From the NCBI GenBank assembly GCA_944328495.1, contig CALVHR010000049.1, positions 1-39,551 of the forward strand: a DNA stretch of 39,551 nucleotides, read 5' to 3'. Below the pieces are notes generated by a model that saw only the letters and a program-made list of their open reading frames with translations, did no database searches and was not told the DNA's origin. Numbering within the stretch: position 1 is the first letter of the stretch; each line of letters begins with the position of its first letter. Both the position numbers and the translations under genes were made by a program. Source of the DNA: an uncultured Clostridia bacterium (lineage in GTDB: Bacteria > Bacillota > Clostridia > Christensenellales > Borkfalkiaceae). This document shows, in pieces, positions 17,844 through 26,544 of this stretch.

Positions 17844-18022
17844 TATTGCTCCTTTTTAGCTTTGATCGCTTTATTAAATTCCGATACCGAAAGCATCACG
17901 ATCCTTCCGCATTTGTCGCAACGAATCTTGTAGTCAGCCCCCGTACGCACGATCGTCCAAATATCATTCCCGCACGGATGCTTTTTTTTGGTCGTTACTT
18001 TATCACCTAAAGAGTATACCAT
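17843..18022 (-). CDS. DUF951 small protein
   Basis: A 59-residue frame starting with MVYSLGDKVTTKKKHPCGND and continuing through WTIVRTGADYKIRCDKCGRIVMLS. This is the DUF951 pattern, with HPCG...W...RtGaDyki-C..C. Three cysteines (17, 35 and 38) could hold a metal, with His15 as a possible fourth ligand (inference). GAGGG lies 4 bases before the ATG. The stop shares one base with the lepB start (TAATG). The family is widespread in Bacillota with no assigned role. Confidence 0.9.
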   Translation of the reverse strand: MVYSLGDKVTTKKKHPCGNDIWTIVRTGADYKIRCDKCGRIVMLSVSEFNKAIKAKKEQ

Positions 18023-18058
18023 ATTTCCCTCTGCAAAAAAAGCAAATCGACGGATCTT

Positions 18059-19744
18059 TCAGATCCAAAGCAAATTATTCACGCAAAATTCATCGTTGGA
18101 ATAATAAGTCAGATACTGTGCCTGCCCGATCTGCGCGAGAGGCTTGTTGTTGGCATTTTTGAAATCTTTCGCATTCAGGATAAAATTCAGCCAACCGTTT
18201 CCGCCGGGAAGGCGCAAAGAACAAGTATATTTTTCCGCTTTCCCGCCCTCTTTTACACAGAGGGTTACTTGCAGAATGCATGCACTAGGCGAATATACGT
18301 CAAATTTCAGAAGCGCATTTTCCGCCGGACGATATTTCTCATCATTGATGCGGAACAATTTCAGTCCGTACGCGGAATAAAGTCCTCGTATCCCGTACGG
18401 CCCGTTCATTAACCGCACTGGCGGAACGCTGTTATCCAAAAAACAATCCGCAAGCACTTTATTGTCGAAGCGATCGATCGTAAAACTGTCCGAACCGTTC
18501 TCACTGCTGTACAGAATGCGGCATTTATCGGTAAGGTTGGAATATTCCTTATCCAACTTTTTTACCGCAATTTTGGATGAAACCGCAAAACCGCAGCTAT
18601 ATTTTGCTTTTGCAAAAGCAAATACGCGAACAGCCTTTTTATAAGCATTCAGCCGAAATACCTGCTCCTCGTTGCTGTTTTCACGTTTCAGCGCACAACG
18701 CGTCCAATCCCGCATGGAAGAATCCAAATTGTCCTCCGCCATAAACACTTCACAATATTTGCATTCACCGTTCGGATCAAAGCGGATCCTTGCCACAAGC
18801 TCCCCTTCATCCTCTTCAATAACAATATCGACGGGAGCAGGAACGAATACCTCGCGATCTTTCAAAAACTTATTGATGAACAGATCCAAATCATTCAGTC
18901 CGGTATTCCCGATATGTCCGTTATAGCGTGCCGAAAAATTGAATGTTTTGCTCATTTGCGGATTGATACGGGCATACGTATCGAATGCACGGTCCGCATC
19001 GAAGCGCTCGTCGTTGGTCGAACAAAGCATCAAAACAGGACATTTTGCATACTGCGCATAGGCCTGCGCATCCACCCCTGCCAAAAAACGGTAACGCTCA
19101 TCGTCCATTTTGAGGTCGGTCACATCGCCGAATTTATACAAACCGCGATACGCGCGCCATCCGCCCGAACACACGGGGATGGCACACGCCAGATCTTCGC
19201 TGGTCGCTGCAAGCTGCCACACCACGTCGCCGCCCGTTCGAAGGCCGATTGCACCGATCTTGCCGATCTGCGGCAGACTTTTCAGATACTGCACCGCATA
19301 CCTTGCTACCGCGACCCATTCATACCAGCTGGTTTTGCGGGCATCGTCATCGACATAATCGATACGCCTGCCCGCGTCTCGGTAATTTGCATATCCGATC
19401 TCTTCGGGATAAATCGTATGTCCTTCCGATTCTTGCCATGCGCCTCGATAATCCGGCATGAGCACCGCATATCCTTTGTCGACAAATCGTTCTGCAAGCG
19501 CCTCGTCGACCGATTCGGTCACATCTCCCAATACCAGCAAAGCAGGATAGGACTCCCCTGCCTTCGGGACGGCAAAAATCGCAAAAATATTTACGCGCTT
19601 GTTCCCTACCGCTCTGCCTAAAAAGCGCAAACGGCGGAAGACCATTTTGCCTTTTGAGATCTCATCTTCGATTGTGCACTGCAACGGCAATGTGTCGTCA
19701 AAATCATTCCATAGCGTTACAGGCGTCAGAATTTTGTTTGCCAA
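18059..19744 (-). CDS. Alpha/beta-hydrolase-fold protein with altered nucleophile elbow
   Basis: A 561-residue protein with an alpha/beta-hydrolase domain of the acetyl-xylan-esterase / dienelactone-hydrolase sort at about residues 30-300 (VLMPDYRGAW, then a Tyr/Asp-rich stretch, CPVLMLCSTND). A C-terminal beta-rich domain of unknown role follows. At the nucleophile elbow, where GxSxG is expected, the sequence is G167-L-R169-T-G171, so the Ser is replaced by Arg. The acid (Asp245 or nearby) and His277 in NGHIGN look present. The start is TTG (GGAG upstream), giving an N-terminus without a signal peptide. It may be a pseudoenzyme. It lies in the run between sbcC (18 bp) and DUF951 (36 bp). Confidence 0.7.
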   Translation of the reverse strand: MANKILTPVTLWNDFDDTLPLQCTIEDEISKGKMVFRRLRFLGRAVGNKRVNIFAIFAVPKAGESYPALLVLGDVTESVDEALAERFVDKGYAVLMPDYRGAWQESEGHTIYPEEIGYANYRDAGRRIDYVDDDARKTSWYEWVAVARYAVQYLKSLPQIGKIGAIGLRTGGDVVWQLAATSEDLACAIPVCSGGWRAYRGLYKFGDVTDLKMDDERYRFLAGVDAQAYAQYAKCPVLMLCSTNDERFDADRAFDTYARINPQMSKTFNFSARYNGHIGNTGLNDLDLFINKFLKDREVFVPAPVDIVIEEDEGELVARIRFDPNGECKYCEVFMAEDNLDSSMRDWTRCALKRENSNEEQVFRLNAYKKAVRVFAFAKAKYSCGFAVSSKIAVKKLDKEYSNLTDKCRILYSSENGSDSFTIDRFDNKVLADCFLDNSVPPVRLMNGPYGIRGLYSAYGLKLFRINDEKYRPAENALLKFDVYSPSACILQVTLCVKEGGKAEKYTCSLRLPGGNGWLNFILNAKDFKNANNKPLAQIGQAQYLTYYSNDEFCVNNLLWI

Positions 19745-19762
19745 AAATTTTTCTCCGTCTTC

Positions 19763-22432
19763 TCAACTGATTTGAATTTCGGAACTGCCGCCTTCCGCAG
19801 CACCGATCACCGTAATTTTATTTTCGATGCGATGTTTTAATTCCTCGACATGCGAAATAAGCCCGATCGAAAAACGGTCATTCTTTAGTTTTTCAAGACT
19901 GTCCATAACCGTATCGATCAATTTTTCATCCAATGTGCCAAATCCTTCATCCAAAAAGAAAAATTCAATCGGCTTTAATGACTTGGCATAAATCGCCGAA
20001 GACAGCGAAAGCGCCAATGCAAGCGAAACAAGAAATGTTTCACCGCCGGACAGCGTGTTTACACTCCGCGTTTCACCGCCGCAAAGATTATCTCCGATGA
20101 AAAAACCCTGCGAATAGCGGATAAAATATCTGCCGTTCGTAAGCCGCAAAAGCGTTTGCGTTGCGGAAGCGGAAATATCGGCAAGATACTCCTCGGCAAC
20201 AAACTCCATAAAAGTATTGCCCCGGACAAGCTCCTTCAAACGCAAAAGCCATGTAACCTTTTTACCTATTTCCGCATATTCCTTTTCCAATTGCCTTTTG
20301 ACTTTCAGCCTGCCCTCTTGGCGAAGCAGATCTTTTTCGTATATTGCAGCCGTTTCCGCAACGGATTGCCGTTTTGATGTCAGTTCCGCAAATTTCAAGC
20401 ATTCGTTTTGATATTCTTCTTCCGAAACCTGCGCGATCTCTCCTTCTTCCCGCAGCATCCGCATGTTCGCTATGATTTCCGTCTGCAATTTTTCGAAAGC
20501 ATCCACTTCATTCCTTGCGGCAGCTTCGTCCGCAATCTGTCTGACAAGATCGATTGCCTGGGAGACGTCCGAAAATCCCGCATCGGCTAAAAGCAGGGCA
20601 CTTCGAGCCGCATCTTCCTTATCTGCAATTTTCAAATTCTCACAGAGAGATTCATCCTTTGCGATTCCCACTTCCAACTGCCGCAAGCGATCAGCCAGAA
20701 TATTCGTCTGCTTCTCATAATTATCTTTTTGAGCCGAAATCGAACTCTTTTGCTCCGAAAGATTTTGTTCGAGCACGCCGATTTCCGAAAATTTTGTGAT
20801 CCCGAGAGCTTCGCGCAACTTGCCTCCGATCTCAGCGATCTTCTCTCCGCACTGTTCAATTTCTTCCGAAATGCGCTTTGAAAAATTTTCCGCATCGCCC
20901 AAAAGCTTTTCCGAACGGGCAATATTCAGCTTCGTATCGTTCAATGATTCGGAAAGTAAATTGCGCTGCTTCTGCATCGCTTTGAAATTCTCGAAAATCT
21001 CTGCCGCATCTCTCGTCTTTTCGGTCTGCAACAGCCGCGAATAGTGGCCGATTCTCTCTTCCAGCGCCGCATCGACCCTCTCATAGAGCTCGCCTCCGTC
21101 AAAATCCTGATGGAGTATATTGCGCTTATCTTCAAAATATTGTCTGGATTGACGGTACTCTTCCGTAAGAAGAGCGCTTTCAAAATTTTCTCCGAGAAAC
21201 ACGTCCGGATCCGCTTCGCCGAGCGCCGCAAGTTTCTCTGAAAGAGCTGCTTCCTCCTTTTGAAGACGGGAAATCTGCTCTGCCGCACTTTCCTGTTTTT
21301 TTTGCGCCGCCGCAAGCTCTGTCTTCAGCAACTCGCGCTTTTTTGCGTATTCCTGCAACGATTTGGCATCATTTTTTGCATAAGCCACCCGCCCGAGCTT
21401 TTCCGTAAGTTCTTCCAGTTTCTTGGAAAGCAACGGCAAATCGTGCTCGCTCTGCAACTCTCTTTGCTTTAAACGGATCGTTTCGATATTTTTTCGACTC
21501 TCTTCGATACGCTTCGCCGCTGTTTCAAAATCCGTTGAACGCTGACGCATTCTTTTTTCCAGCGCGGCGATTTCTTTCGCCAACGAAAGACGCTTCAACG
21601 CTTCGCGCTTTTTCGCGACATCATCTTCTTTAGCCGACAATTCAGCCTGACGTACCCGAAGCGATTCATATCTCTTTGCCCGCTCGTATTGCGCTTTGTC
21701 TTTTTCAAATTTCGCGGAAAAGCGCTCATATTCGCTGTCCAATTCGGACTTTTCTTTTTGCAGTCGGGAAGCATCCTTTTTCAGAACTTCCAAACCTTCG
21801 CCATCAACATCGGCATAGCCCTTCAGCTCGCCTTCTTTCTGATCCAGTTCGGACTTTATCTCTGCATAGCGATCTTTTAAACGTGCGTTCAACAGGTCTC
21901 CGTACTTTTCAAGGCCAAACAAACGGGATATCAACCGTAGCCGATCCGCCCGATCCGATTTAACGAATTGCGCAAACTCTCCCTGCGGCAAAGCAATACA
22001 TTTTTTAAAATCATCAAAAGAAAGCCCGACGATATCCTGTATCTTCGCATTCGTATTTTTTACCCCGTCGCTCAGTGCTATGACACGGTTGCCGTCAAGT
22101 TCACTGAGCATCACGGACTGCATAGAATTTTTTCGCTTGATCTCGCGCTCTATCCGATATGTTTTCCTGCCCTGTCCGGTCTCTGTTTCAAAATCAAATA
22201 CGACATATGCTTTATCACAGTTGTAATTGATCAGCTCGTTTCCCGCTCCGCCTTTGATGCGATCAACTTTTCCGTACAGCGCAAAAACCATGCTGTCCAA
22301 AATTGTCGTCTTTCCGCTTCCGGTATCACCGAAAATGCCGAAGATCCCTCCGGAAAGAAGTTTCGTAAAATCAATGACTGCGGTGCGCGAAAAACTGTTG
22401 ATGCCGCAAAATTCAAGACGTTTTGGTTTCAT
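19763..22432 (-). CDS. sbcC: Exonuclease subunit SbcC (Rad50/SMC-like ATPase)
   Basis: ATPase subunit of the SbcCD nuclease that processes hairpins and DNA ends. The 889-residue protein has Walker A GDTGSGKTT at residues 35-43, a Q-loop at ALPQGEFAQFVKSD, then two long coiled-coil arms (about 190-400 and 470-700). The C-terminal ATPase half has the signature NTLSGGETFLVSLALALSLS and Walker B IEFFFLDEGFGTLDE. At the expected arm apex (about 400-470) no CxxC zinc hook is present, and the whole protein lacks any CxxC pair. The start overlaps the sbcD end by 20 bp, so the subunits are coupled. Confidence 0.94.
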   Translation of the reverse strand: MKPKRLEFCGINSFSRTAVIDFTKLLSGGIFGIFGDTGSGKTTILDSMVFALYGKVDRIKGGAGNELINYNCDKAYVVFDFETETGQGRKTYRIEREIKRKNSMQSVMLSELDGNRVIALSDGVKNTNAKIQDIVGLSFDDFKKCIALPQGEFAQFVKSDRADRLRLISRLFGLEKYGDLLNARLKDRYAEIKSELDQKEGELKGYADVDGEGLEVLKKDASRLQKEKSELDSEYERFSAKFEKDKAQYERAKRYESLRVRQAELSAKEDDVAKKREALKRLSLAKEIAALEKRMRQRSTDFETAAKRIEESRKNIETIRLKQRELQSEHDLPLLSKKLEELTEKLGRVAYAKNDAKSLQEYAKKRELLKTELAAAQKKQESAAEQISRLQKEEAALSEKLAALGEADPDVFLGENFESALLTEEYRQSRQYFEDKRNILHQDFDGGELYERVDAALEERIGHYSRLLQTEKTRDAAEIFENFKAMQKQRNLLSESLNDTKLNIARSEKLLGDAENFSKRISEEIEQCGEKIAEIGGKLREALGITKFSEIGVLEQNLSEQKSSISAQKDNYEKQTNILADRLRQLEVGIAKDESLCENLKIADKEDAARSALLLADAGFSDVSQAIDLVRQIADEAAARNEVDAFEKLQTEIIANMRMLREEGEIAQVSEEEYQNECLKFAELTSKRQSVAETAAIYEKDLLRQEGRLKVKRQLEKEYAEIGKKVTWLLRLKELVRGNTFMEFVAEEYLADISASATQTLLRLTNGRYFIRYSQGFFIGDNLCGGETRSVNTLSGGETFLVSLALALSLSSAIYAKSLKPIEFFFLDEGFGTLDEKLIDTVMDSLEKLKNDRFSIGLISHVEELKHRIENKITVIGAAEGGSSEIQIS

Positions 22433-23591
22433 CCGTGTCCTCCGTCAGCGACAAAAACAGCTCGCATAATTCCTTGGGAGGCATTTCCGTGAATTTGCTT
22501 TTATAATATTCACGGAAAAGTTCCGCCGAACTCATCTTGCGCCGCGAAAGGACTGTGCCCTGCGGCGTAATGTCTCCCTGTACAACTGGCAAAATAGAAA
22601 CCAAGCCCTCATTGGCCGCCTGCATTTCGCGCACCTGCGCAGCGATCAGAGGCGCACGCAAATATAGTGTGAGTTCAATATAACAATCCGGGTATTTTTT
22701 CAGCAGTTCAACCGCACCGCCAACGCTCGTCTCCGCAAGGCGGACAAGCCGCTTCCCGCTGCAGAGAGGGATTTCACGGATATTTTGCGCCCCGCCTTTT
22801 CCGATATCAAAAACCACTACACTCTTTTCCGAACCGGTTTCATCAAAAGCGTATTGCAAAACGGAACCGCTGTAATAAACATTATTTTTAAAATGCTGTC
22901 TGCGATGAAGATGTCCCAACGCGACATAACAGCTCGGCGGCAGCAGTTCAAGGGCAACGGCACGCGCACCGCCTAAATCGATCTCTCGCTCCCCCTCGCT
23001 CACTTTCCCGCCCGCAACAAACAAATGGGATAAAAATATTGAAGGCAAACCGCGCGTATTTTGCGCTTCTCCTGCCTCGATCCAGCGCCGCATTTTATCC
23101 GAATAAGATTCGTTCGGATTTTTATCTTCTTTCAGTCTGGCCTCATTCGGGTATGGCAAAACATTGACAAAAATTTCTTCGCCCGCCGAATTGCAAAAGA
23201 TTATGGAATTTGTTTCCGCCGCAACTGCTTTCAATGCTCGGTCTTCACAATCTTTATGACTATGCGCGGCATTGCCGTAAATATAGATCCCCTGATCTTC
23301 CGAAATCGAGCTCGCCGCGGCCAGCCTTACATTGTCGTCATGGTTCCCGCTTATTATCAAAACGCATCGGTCTTTTCCCGCGATCTCTTTTACCGCGCCG
23401 TAAAAGACATCCTCCGCCTCGGCGGAAGGAAGATATGTATCGAACACGTCCCCGGCTACCAGTACGAGCTCCACCTTTTCTCGCTCACAAACGGATGCGA
23501 TCTCATGCAAAACTTCGCGCTGTTCGGCGAGGCGCTCTCGCCCCGCAATGCGTTTTCCGATATGCCAGTCCGATGTGTGCAGTACCTTCAT
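22413..23591 (-). CDS. sbcD: Exonuclease subunit SbcD (Mre11-like)
   Basis: Mn-dependent nuclease subunit of SbcCD. The 392-residue protein shows the metallophosphoesterase motifs in order: Asp8-x-His10 in HTSDWHIGKR, Asp48 in VAGDVFDTY, Asn83-His84-Asp85 in ISGNHDD, His in LSHLFVAGG, and GHLHRRQ. The C-terminal part is the capping domain. GAGG lies 5 bases before the ATG. It is transcribed from the promoter at 23686-23714 as the first gene of the long minus-strand run. Confidence 0.95.
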   Translation of the reverse strand: MKVLHTSDWHIGKRIAGRERLAEQREVLHEIASVCEREKVELVLVAGDVFDTYLPSAEAEDVFYGAVKEIAGKDRCVLIISGNHDDNVRLAAASSISEDQGIYIYGNAAHSHKDCEDRALKAVAAETNSIIFCNSAGEEIFVNVLPYPNEARLKEDKNPNESYSDKMRRWIEAGEAQNTRGLPSIFLSHLFVAGGKVSEGEREIDLGGARAVALELLPPSCYVALGHLHRRQHFKNNVYYSGSVLQYAFDETGSEKSVVVFDIGKGGAQNIREIPLCSGKRLVRLAETSVGGAVELLKKYPDCYIELTLYLRAPLIAAQVREMQAANEGLVSILPVVQGDITPQGTVLSRRKMSSAELFREYYKSKFTEMPPKELCELFLSLTEDTDETKTS

Positions 23592-23656
23592 GCTACCTCA
23601 AAACCCGCCCCGACCAAAAAGTAAACGGGACAAACAAAAAAATGTTGCGAATAATC

Positions 23657-23685
23657 TTGATTTTACGGCAAATTATTTATATAAT
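23657..23685 (+). promoter_or_regulatory. Promoter of the dnaD-like gene
   Basis: The -35 TTGATT (23657-23662), a 17-base spacer and a perfect -10 TATAAT (23680-23685) give a predicted start near 23692, about 45 bases before the ATG. Its -10 directly touches the -10 of the opposing sbcD promoter. Confidence 0.8.
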
Positions 23686-23714
23686 AGTATAGCGCAAAAG
23701 AGAAAATAAATCAA
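23686..23714 (-). promoter_or_regulatory. Promoter of sbcD-sbcC
   Basis: On the minus strand, -35 TTGATT (23709-23714), 17-base spacer and -10 TATACT (23686-23691). The predicted start is near 23679, inside the spacer of the opposing promoter. The two promoters therefore face each other and their 5' ends would overlap by roughly a dozen bases. Confidence 0.75.
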
Positions 23715-23735
23715 GCGTTGCGCGGAGTTTTACAA

Positions 23736-25514
23736 ATGGGATTTTGTTCGTACTCGAGAGAGTTTTCTCTCTCATCTTACACCAGCATCGAAAATCAGTT
23801 CATCACCAAATATATGTCGATGGCAGACGGTGATGCGGTCAAAGTATATTTGTTCGGGTTATACCTTTGCCAAAATGTTCAGGAGGAATACAGCATAAGC
23901 GAGGCCGCCAAATCTCTCGGCATTTCGGAAGACAAGGTGATCGATCTTTTCCGCTTTTGGGAAGATTTCGATCTCCTGGAGATATCTTCCTATAATCCTT
24001 TTTCCGTGAGATATTTCCCTGCCGATTATGCCAAGGGCAAACCCAAACGCATCCGCACCGAAAAATATTCCGATTTTAATAAGGCTGTCCAGTCTTTGAT
24101 GCCAAAACGCATGATCTCTTCCAATGAATTCATGAAATATTTTTCTGTCATGGAAGAATACTCGATCAAACCGGAAGCCATGCTTCTTATCGTACGCTAT
24201 TGCATTGACCTGAAGGGAGAAAACATCGCACAGAATTATATACTGCAAGTAGCAAGAAATTTCGCGGCAGAAGGCGTAACGACTGTCGAACAAATCGAAA
24301 ACAAACTCTCCGATTACATGACCCAGAGCGGCGATCTTGCCGCCGTCCTGCGCGCAATGGGATCGCAGAAAAAACCCGAACCGGAAGACTACAATCTCTA
24401 TCGCGTATGGACAGAAGAACTCGGATTTGATGCCGATGCCGTTCGCTGTGCCGCATCTCTTTTGAAAAAAGGCGGATTTACAAAGCTGAATGAAACGATG
24501 CGGGAATTGTACGCAAATAAAAAATTCTCCAAAACCGAAATCAAAGAATTTTTCGCAAAAAAAGCAGAGCTTCGCGATCTCACTCTGTCTATTGCAAAAG
24601 AACTGGGAACATATTGCCCTGTCATAGAAACATACACCGACAATTTCGTAAGCGGCTGGCTTGCCTACGGCTACGATGCAACTTCCTTGATCCAGCTGGC
24701 AAAATATTGTTTCCGGCGAGAAAAAAAATCTTTCGAAAAGATGGACGAACTTATCCGCAAACTTGCCTCGCTCGGGGTCGTTTCGGCGGAAAGCATCATT
24801 GCTTATATGGAAGGCGAAGCGCGCGAACGAGACTTTGCCGCCGAAGTACTCAAAACGGCGGGAGTTGCGCGACGCGTAAACAACTGGGATCGTGACTGCC
24901 TGCGCAACTGGCGCCAATGGGGATTTTCCGATGAACTGATCTTGAAAGCCGCTTCTCTCGCGGAAGGAAAAGCCAGCCCGATCCCCTACATAACCTCCGT
25001 TCTGTCATCATGGAAAGCAAAAGGGCTGTTCAGCCTCGACCAGATCGCAAAGGAAGAACCTGCGCAAAACGCATACCGCAAACAAGTCCAGGATGAACGC
25101 AACGAAGAATTCAAAAAGAAAGTTCGCAGCTATTATTTCAATCTCCGCGAAAAGGCACAAGACCGCGCCGATCATTATCGCAAGATCGCCGAAGCCGACG
25201 AAGAATTTTCGCAAAATGAAGAGGCGCTGCGCTCTGCTGAAATACAACTCGCCAAAGCGGAAGCACTTGGAGGCGAAACCCAAACGCTTACGGCAAAACT
25301 TGCTTCCTTGCGTAAAACACGCGCGGCCGCGTTAAAACGGCTGAGCCTGACCGAAAACATGCTCGTGCCGCAATACCGCTGCAACATCTGCAATGATACG
25401 GGATTTGATCAAAACGGCAACGTATGCGAATGCTATAAAAAATTCGTCGAAAACGCAAGCGGAGAAGAAAAGTTACAAAATATCCTTGACGTATACTCCA
25501 AAATCGAACTTTAG
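23736..25514 (+). CDS. dnaD: DnaD/DnaB-type replication initiation protein with C-terminal zinc-finger
   Basis: A 592-residue protein related to DnaD and B. subtilis DnaB, which help load the replicative helicase. A winged-helix-like N-terminus (about 1-110) contains EYSISEAAKSLGISEDKVIDLFRFWEDFDLLEI. Several DnaD-like helical repeats follow (for example LYRVWTEELGFDADAVRCAASLL and NWRQWGFSDELILKAASLA), with a charged coiled coil at about 440-530. The last 44 residues hold four cysteines, C549-x2-C552 with NDTG after it and C564-x-C566, a pattern like the N-terminal zinc motif of DnaI/DnaC helicase loaders. No loader ATPase follows. I start at the ATG with GGAG 8 bases upstream, not the earlier TTG. 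Confidence 0.85.
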   Translation: MGFCSYSREFSLSSYTSIENQFITKYMSMADGDAVKVYLFGLYLCQNVQEEYSISEAAKSLGISEDKVIDLFRFWEDFDLLEISSYNPFSVRYFPADYAKGKPKRIRTEKYSDFNKAVQSLMPKRMISSNEFMKYFSVMEEYSIKPEAMLLIVRYCIDLKGENIAQNYILQVARNFAAEGVTTVEQIENKLSDYMTQSGDLAAVLRAMGSQKKPEPEDYNLYRVWTEELGFDADAVRCAASLLKKGGFTKLNETMRELYANKKFSKTEIKEFFAKKAELRDLTLSIAKELGTYCPVIETYTDNFVSGWLAYGYDATSLIQLAKYCFRREKKSFEKMDELIRKLASLGVVSAESIIAYMEGEARERDFAAEVLKTAGVARRVNNWDRDCLRNWRQWGFSDELILKAASLAEGKASPIPYITSVLSSWKAKGLFSLDQIAKEEPAQNAYRKQVQDERNEEFKKKVRSYYFNLREKAQDRADHYRKIAEADEEFSQNEEALRSAEIQLAKAEALGGETQTLTAKLASLRKTRAAALKRLSLTENMLVPQYRCNICNDTGFDQNGNVCECYKKFVENASGEEKLQNILDVYSKIEL

Positions 25515-25542
25515 CACCTTTTACAGACAAATAACGCGACGG

Positions 25543-25589
25543 TTTTAAAGAGCGGTCTGCGGCTAATTGCCGCAGACCGCTCTTTAAAA
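25543..25589. terminator. 21-bp perfect hairpin between convergent genes
   Basis: A perfect 21-bp inverted repeat (25543-25563 with 25569-25589) has a 5-base loop TAATT and a GC-rich core (GAGCGGTCTGCGGC). It lies 28 bp past the dnaD-like stop and can end that transcript, though its plus-strand T-run is short because the T and A tracts are part of the stem. Confidence 0.7.
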
Positions 25590-25623
25590 AATGTCCGCAC
25601 CGCAAAATTGCGGTGCGGACATT
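25583..25623 (-). terminator. Terminator of the sufC-sufB operon
   Basis: A perfect inverted repeat (25590-25605 with 25608-25623; GC core TGTCCGCACCGCA) begins 4 bp after the sufB-like stop. On the minus strand it is followed directly by six T (25584-25589), a textbook rho-independent terminator. It abuts the 21-bp hairpin serving the opposite gene. Confidence 0.88.
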
Positions 25624-25626
25624 GAT

Positions 25627-26544
25627 TCAATTCAAAAACCCTCGAATGATCGCATCTTCCGCTTCCTGTTCGGAAAGGCCTAAACTCATCAGCTTTAAAA
25701 GCTGTTCGCCCGCAATCTTGCCGACAGCCGCTTCATGGATCAAACTCGCCTCCGGACTGACGGCATCGATTTTCGGCGTGGAAATAATGCGCGCATTATC
25801 CAAGACAATGCCGTCGCATTCTACATGGCCGAAGCATTCATTTTTTCCGATCAGATCGGATTGAAATTTTTGCATGGAACGACCGCGTGCCACACTGCGG
25901 CTCACAACATCCGCGCGACTTCCTTCGCCGCTCAGTTTGATCTTGAAGTCCGTAATCGCACGCTCTTCGTTGTCCGTGAGTATCTTCTCTTTTACGGTCA
26001 GCTGCGCACGCTTTCCTACCGTCGCATATGTCTTCCGATCGGTATATGTTACGCCGCCAAGTTGCGTCGCCTCAAGGATAAACTGCGCATTTTCTTTTAG
26101 ATAAATCTTCGTGATCGGGTCAAACACTTTTTTCCCTGTACCGTTTCTGGACGCGTAATGCTTTTCGACATAACGGACTTTTGCATTCTTTGACAAATAA
26201 AAAGTGTGTATACCGTCATGTTCTGCATCGCTGCATGCGTCGTTATGAATGCCGCAACCGGCAATAATGGTCACATCAGCATTTTCACCGATGTAAAAAT
26301 CATTATAAACGGTATCCTTGAAATCGCCGACCGTCAGCAGAACGGGAATATGCACAGACTTATTTTTTACATTCGGTTCGACAATGATATCGATCCCGTC
26401 TTTATCCTTTTTCGATACGATTTCGATATCCGAATCACTGTTGCGCGCAAGCAGTTTCCCGTTTTTGCGGATATTGAAGCTCCCTTCGGGAATACCATGC
26501 AAATCGGCAATTGTTTCCAGAAGCTGTTCATCTGTCCTGTCCAT
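25627..26544 (-). CDS. SufB/SufD-family Fe-S scaffold protein (SmsB-like)
   Basis: A 305-residue SufBD-core protein, shorter than classical SufB (about 450-480). The beta-helix core is recognisable: HIPVLLTVGD, NADVTIIAGCGIHND, HDGIHTFYLSKNAKVRYVEKHYAS, RSVARGRSMQKFQSDLIGKN, and the C-terminal DAVSPEASLIHEAAVGKI, which is diagnostic of SufB/SufD. Together with the neighbouring SufC-like ATPase it makes a two-component Fe-S assembly system like the SMS/SmsCB systems of strict anaerobes (family knowledge); no sufS or sufU is present. The start at 26544 has AAAGGAG upstream and shares one base with the sufC stop. Confidence 0.85.
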   Translation of the reverse strand: MDRTDEQLLETIADLHGIPEGSFNIRKNGKLLARNSDSDIEIVSKKDKDGIDIIVEPNVKNKSVHIPVLLTVGDFKDTVYNDFYIGENADVTIIAGCGIHNDACSDAEHDGIHTFYLSKNAKVRYVEKHYASRNGTGKKVFDPITKIYLKENAQFILEATQLGGVTYTDRKTYATVGKRAQLTVKEKILTDNEERAITDFKIKLSGEGSRADVVSRSVARGRSMQKFQSDLIGKNECFGHVECDGIVLDNARIISTPKIDAVSPEASLIHEAAVGKIAGEQLLKLMSLGLSEQEAEDAIIRGFLN

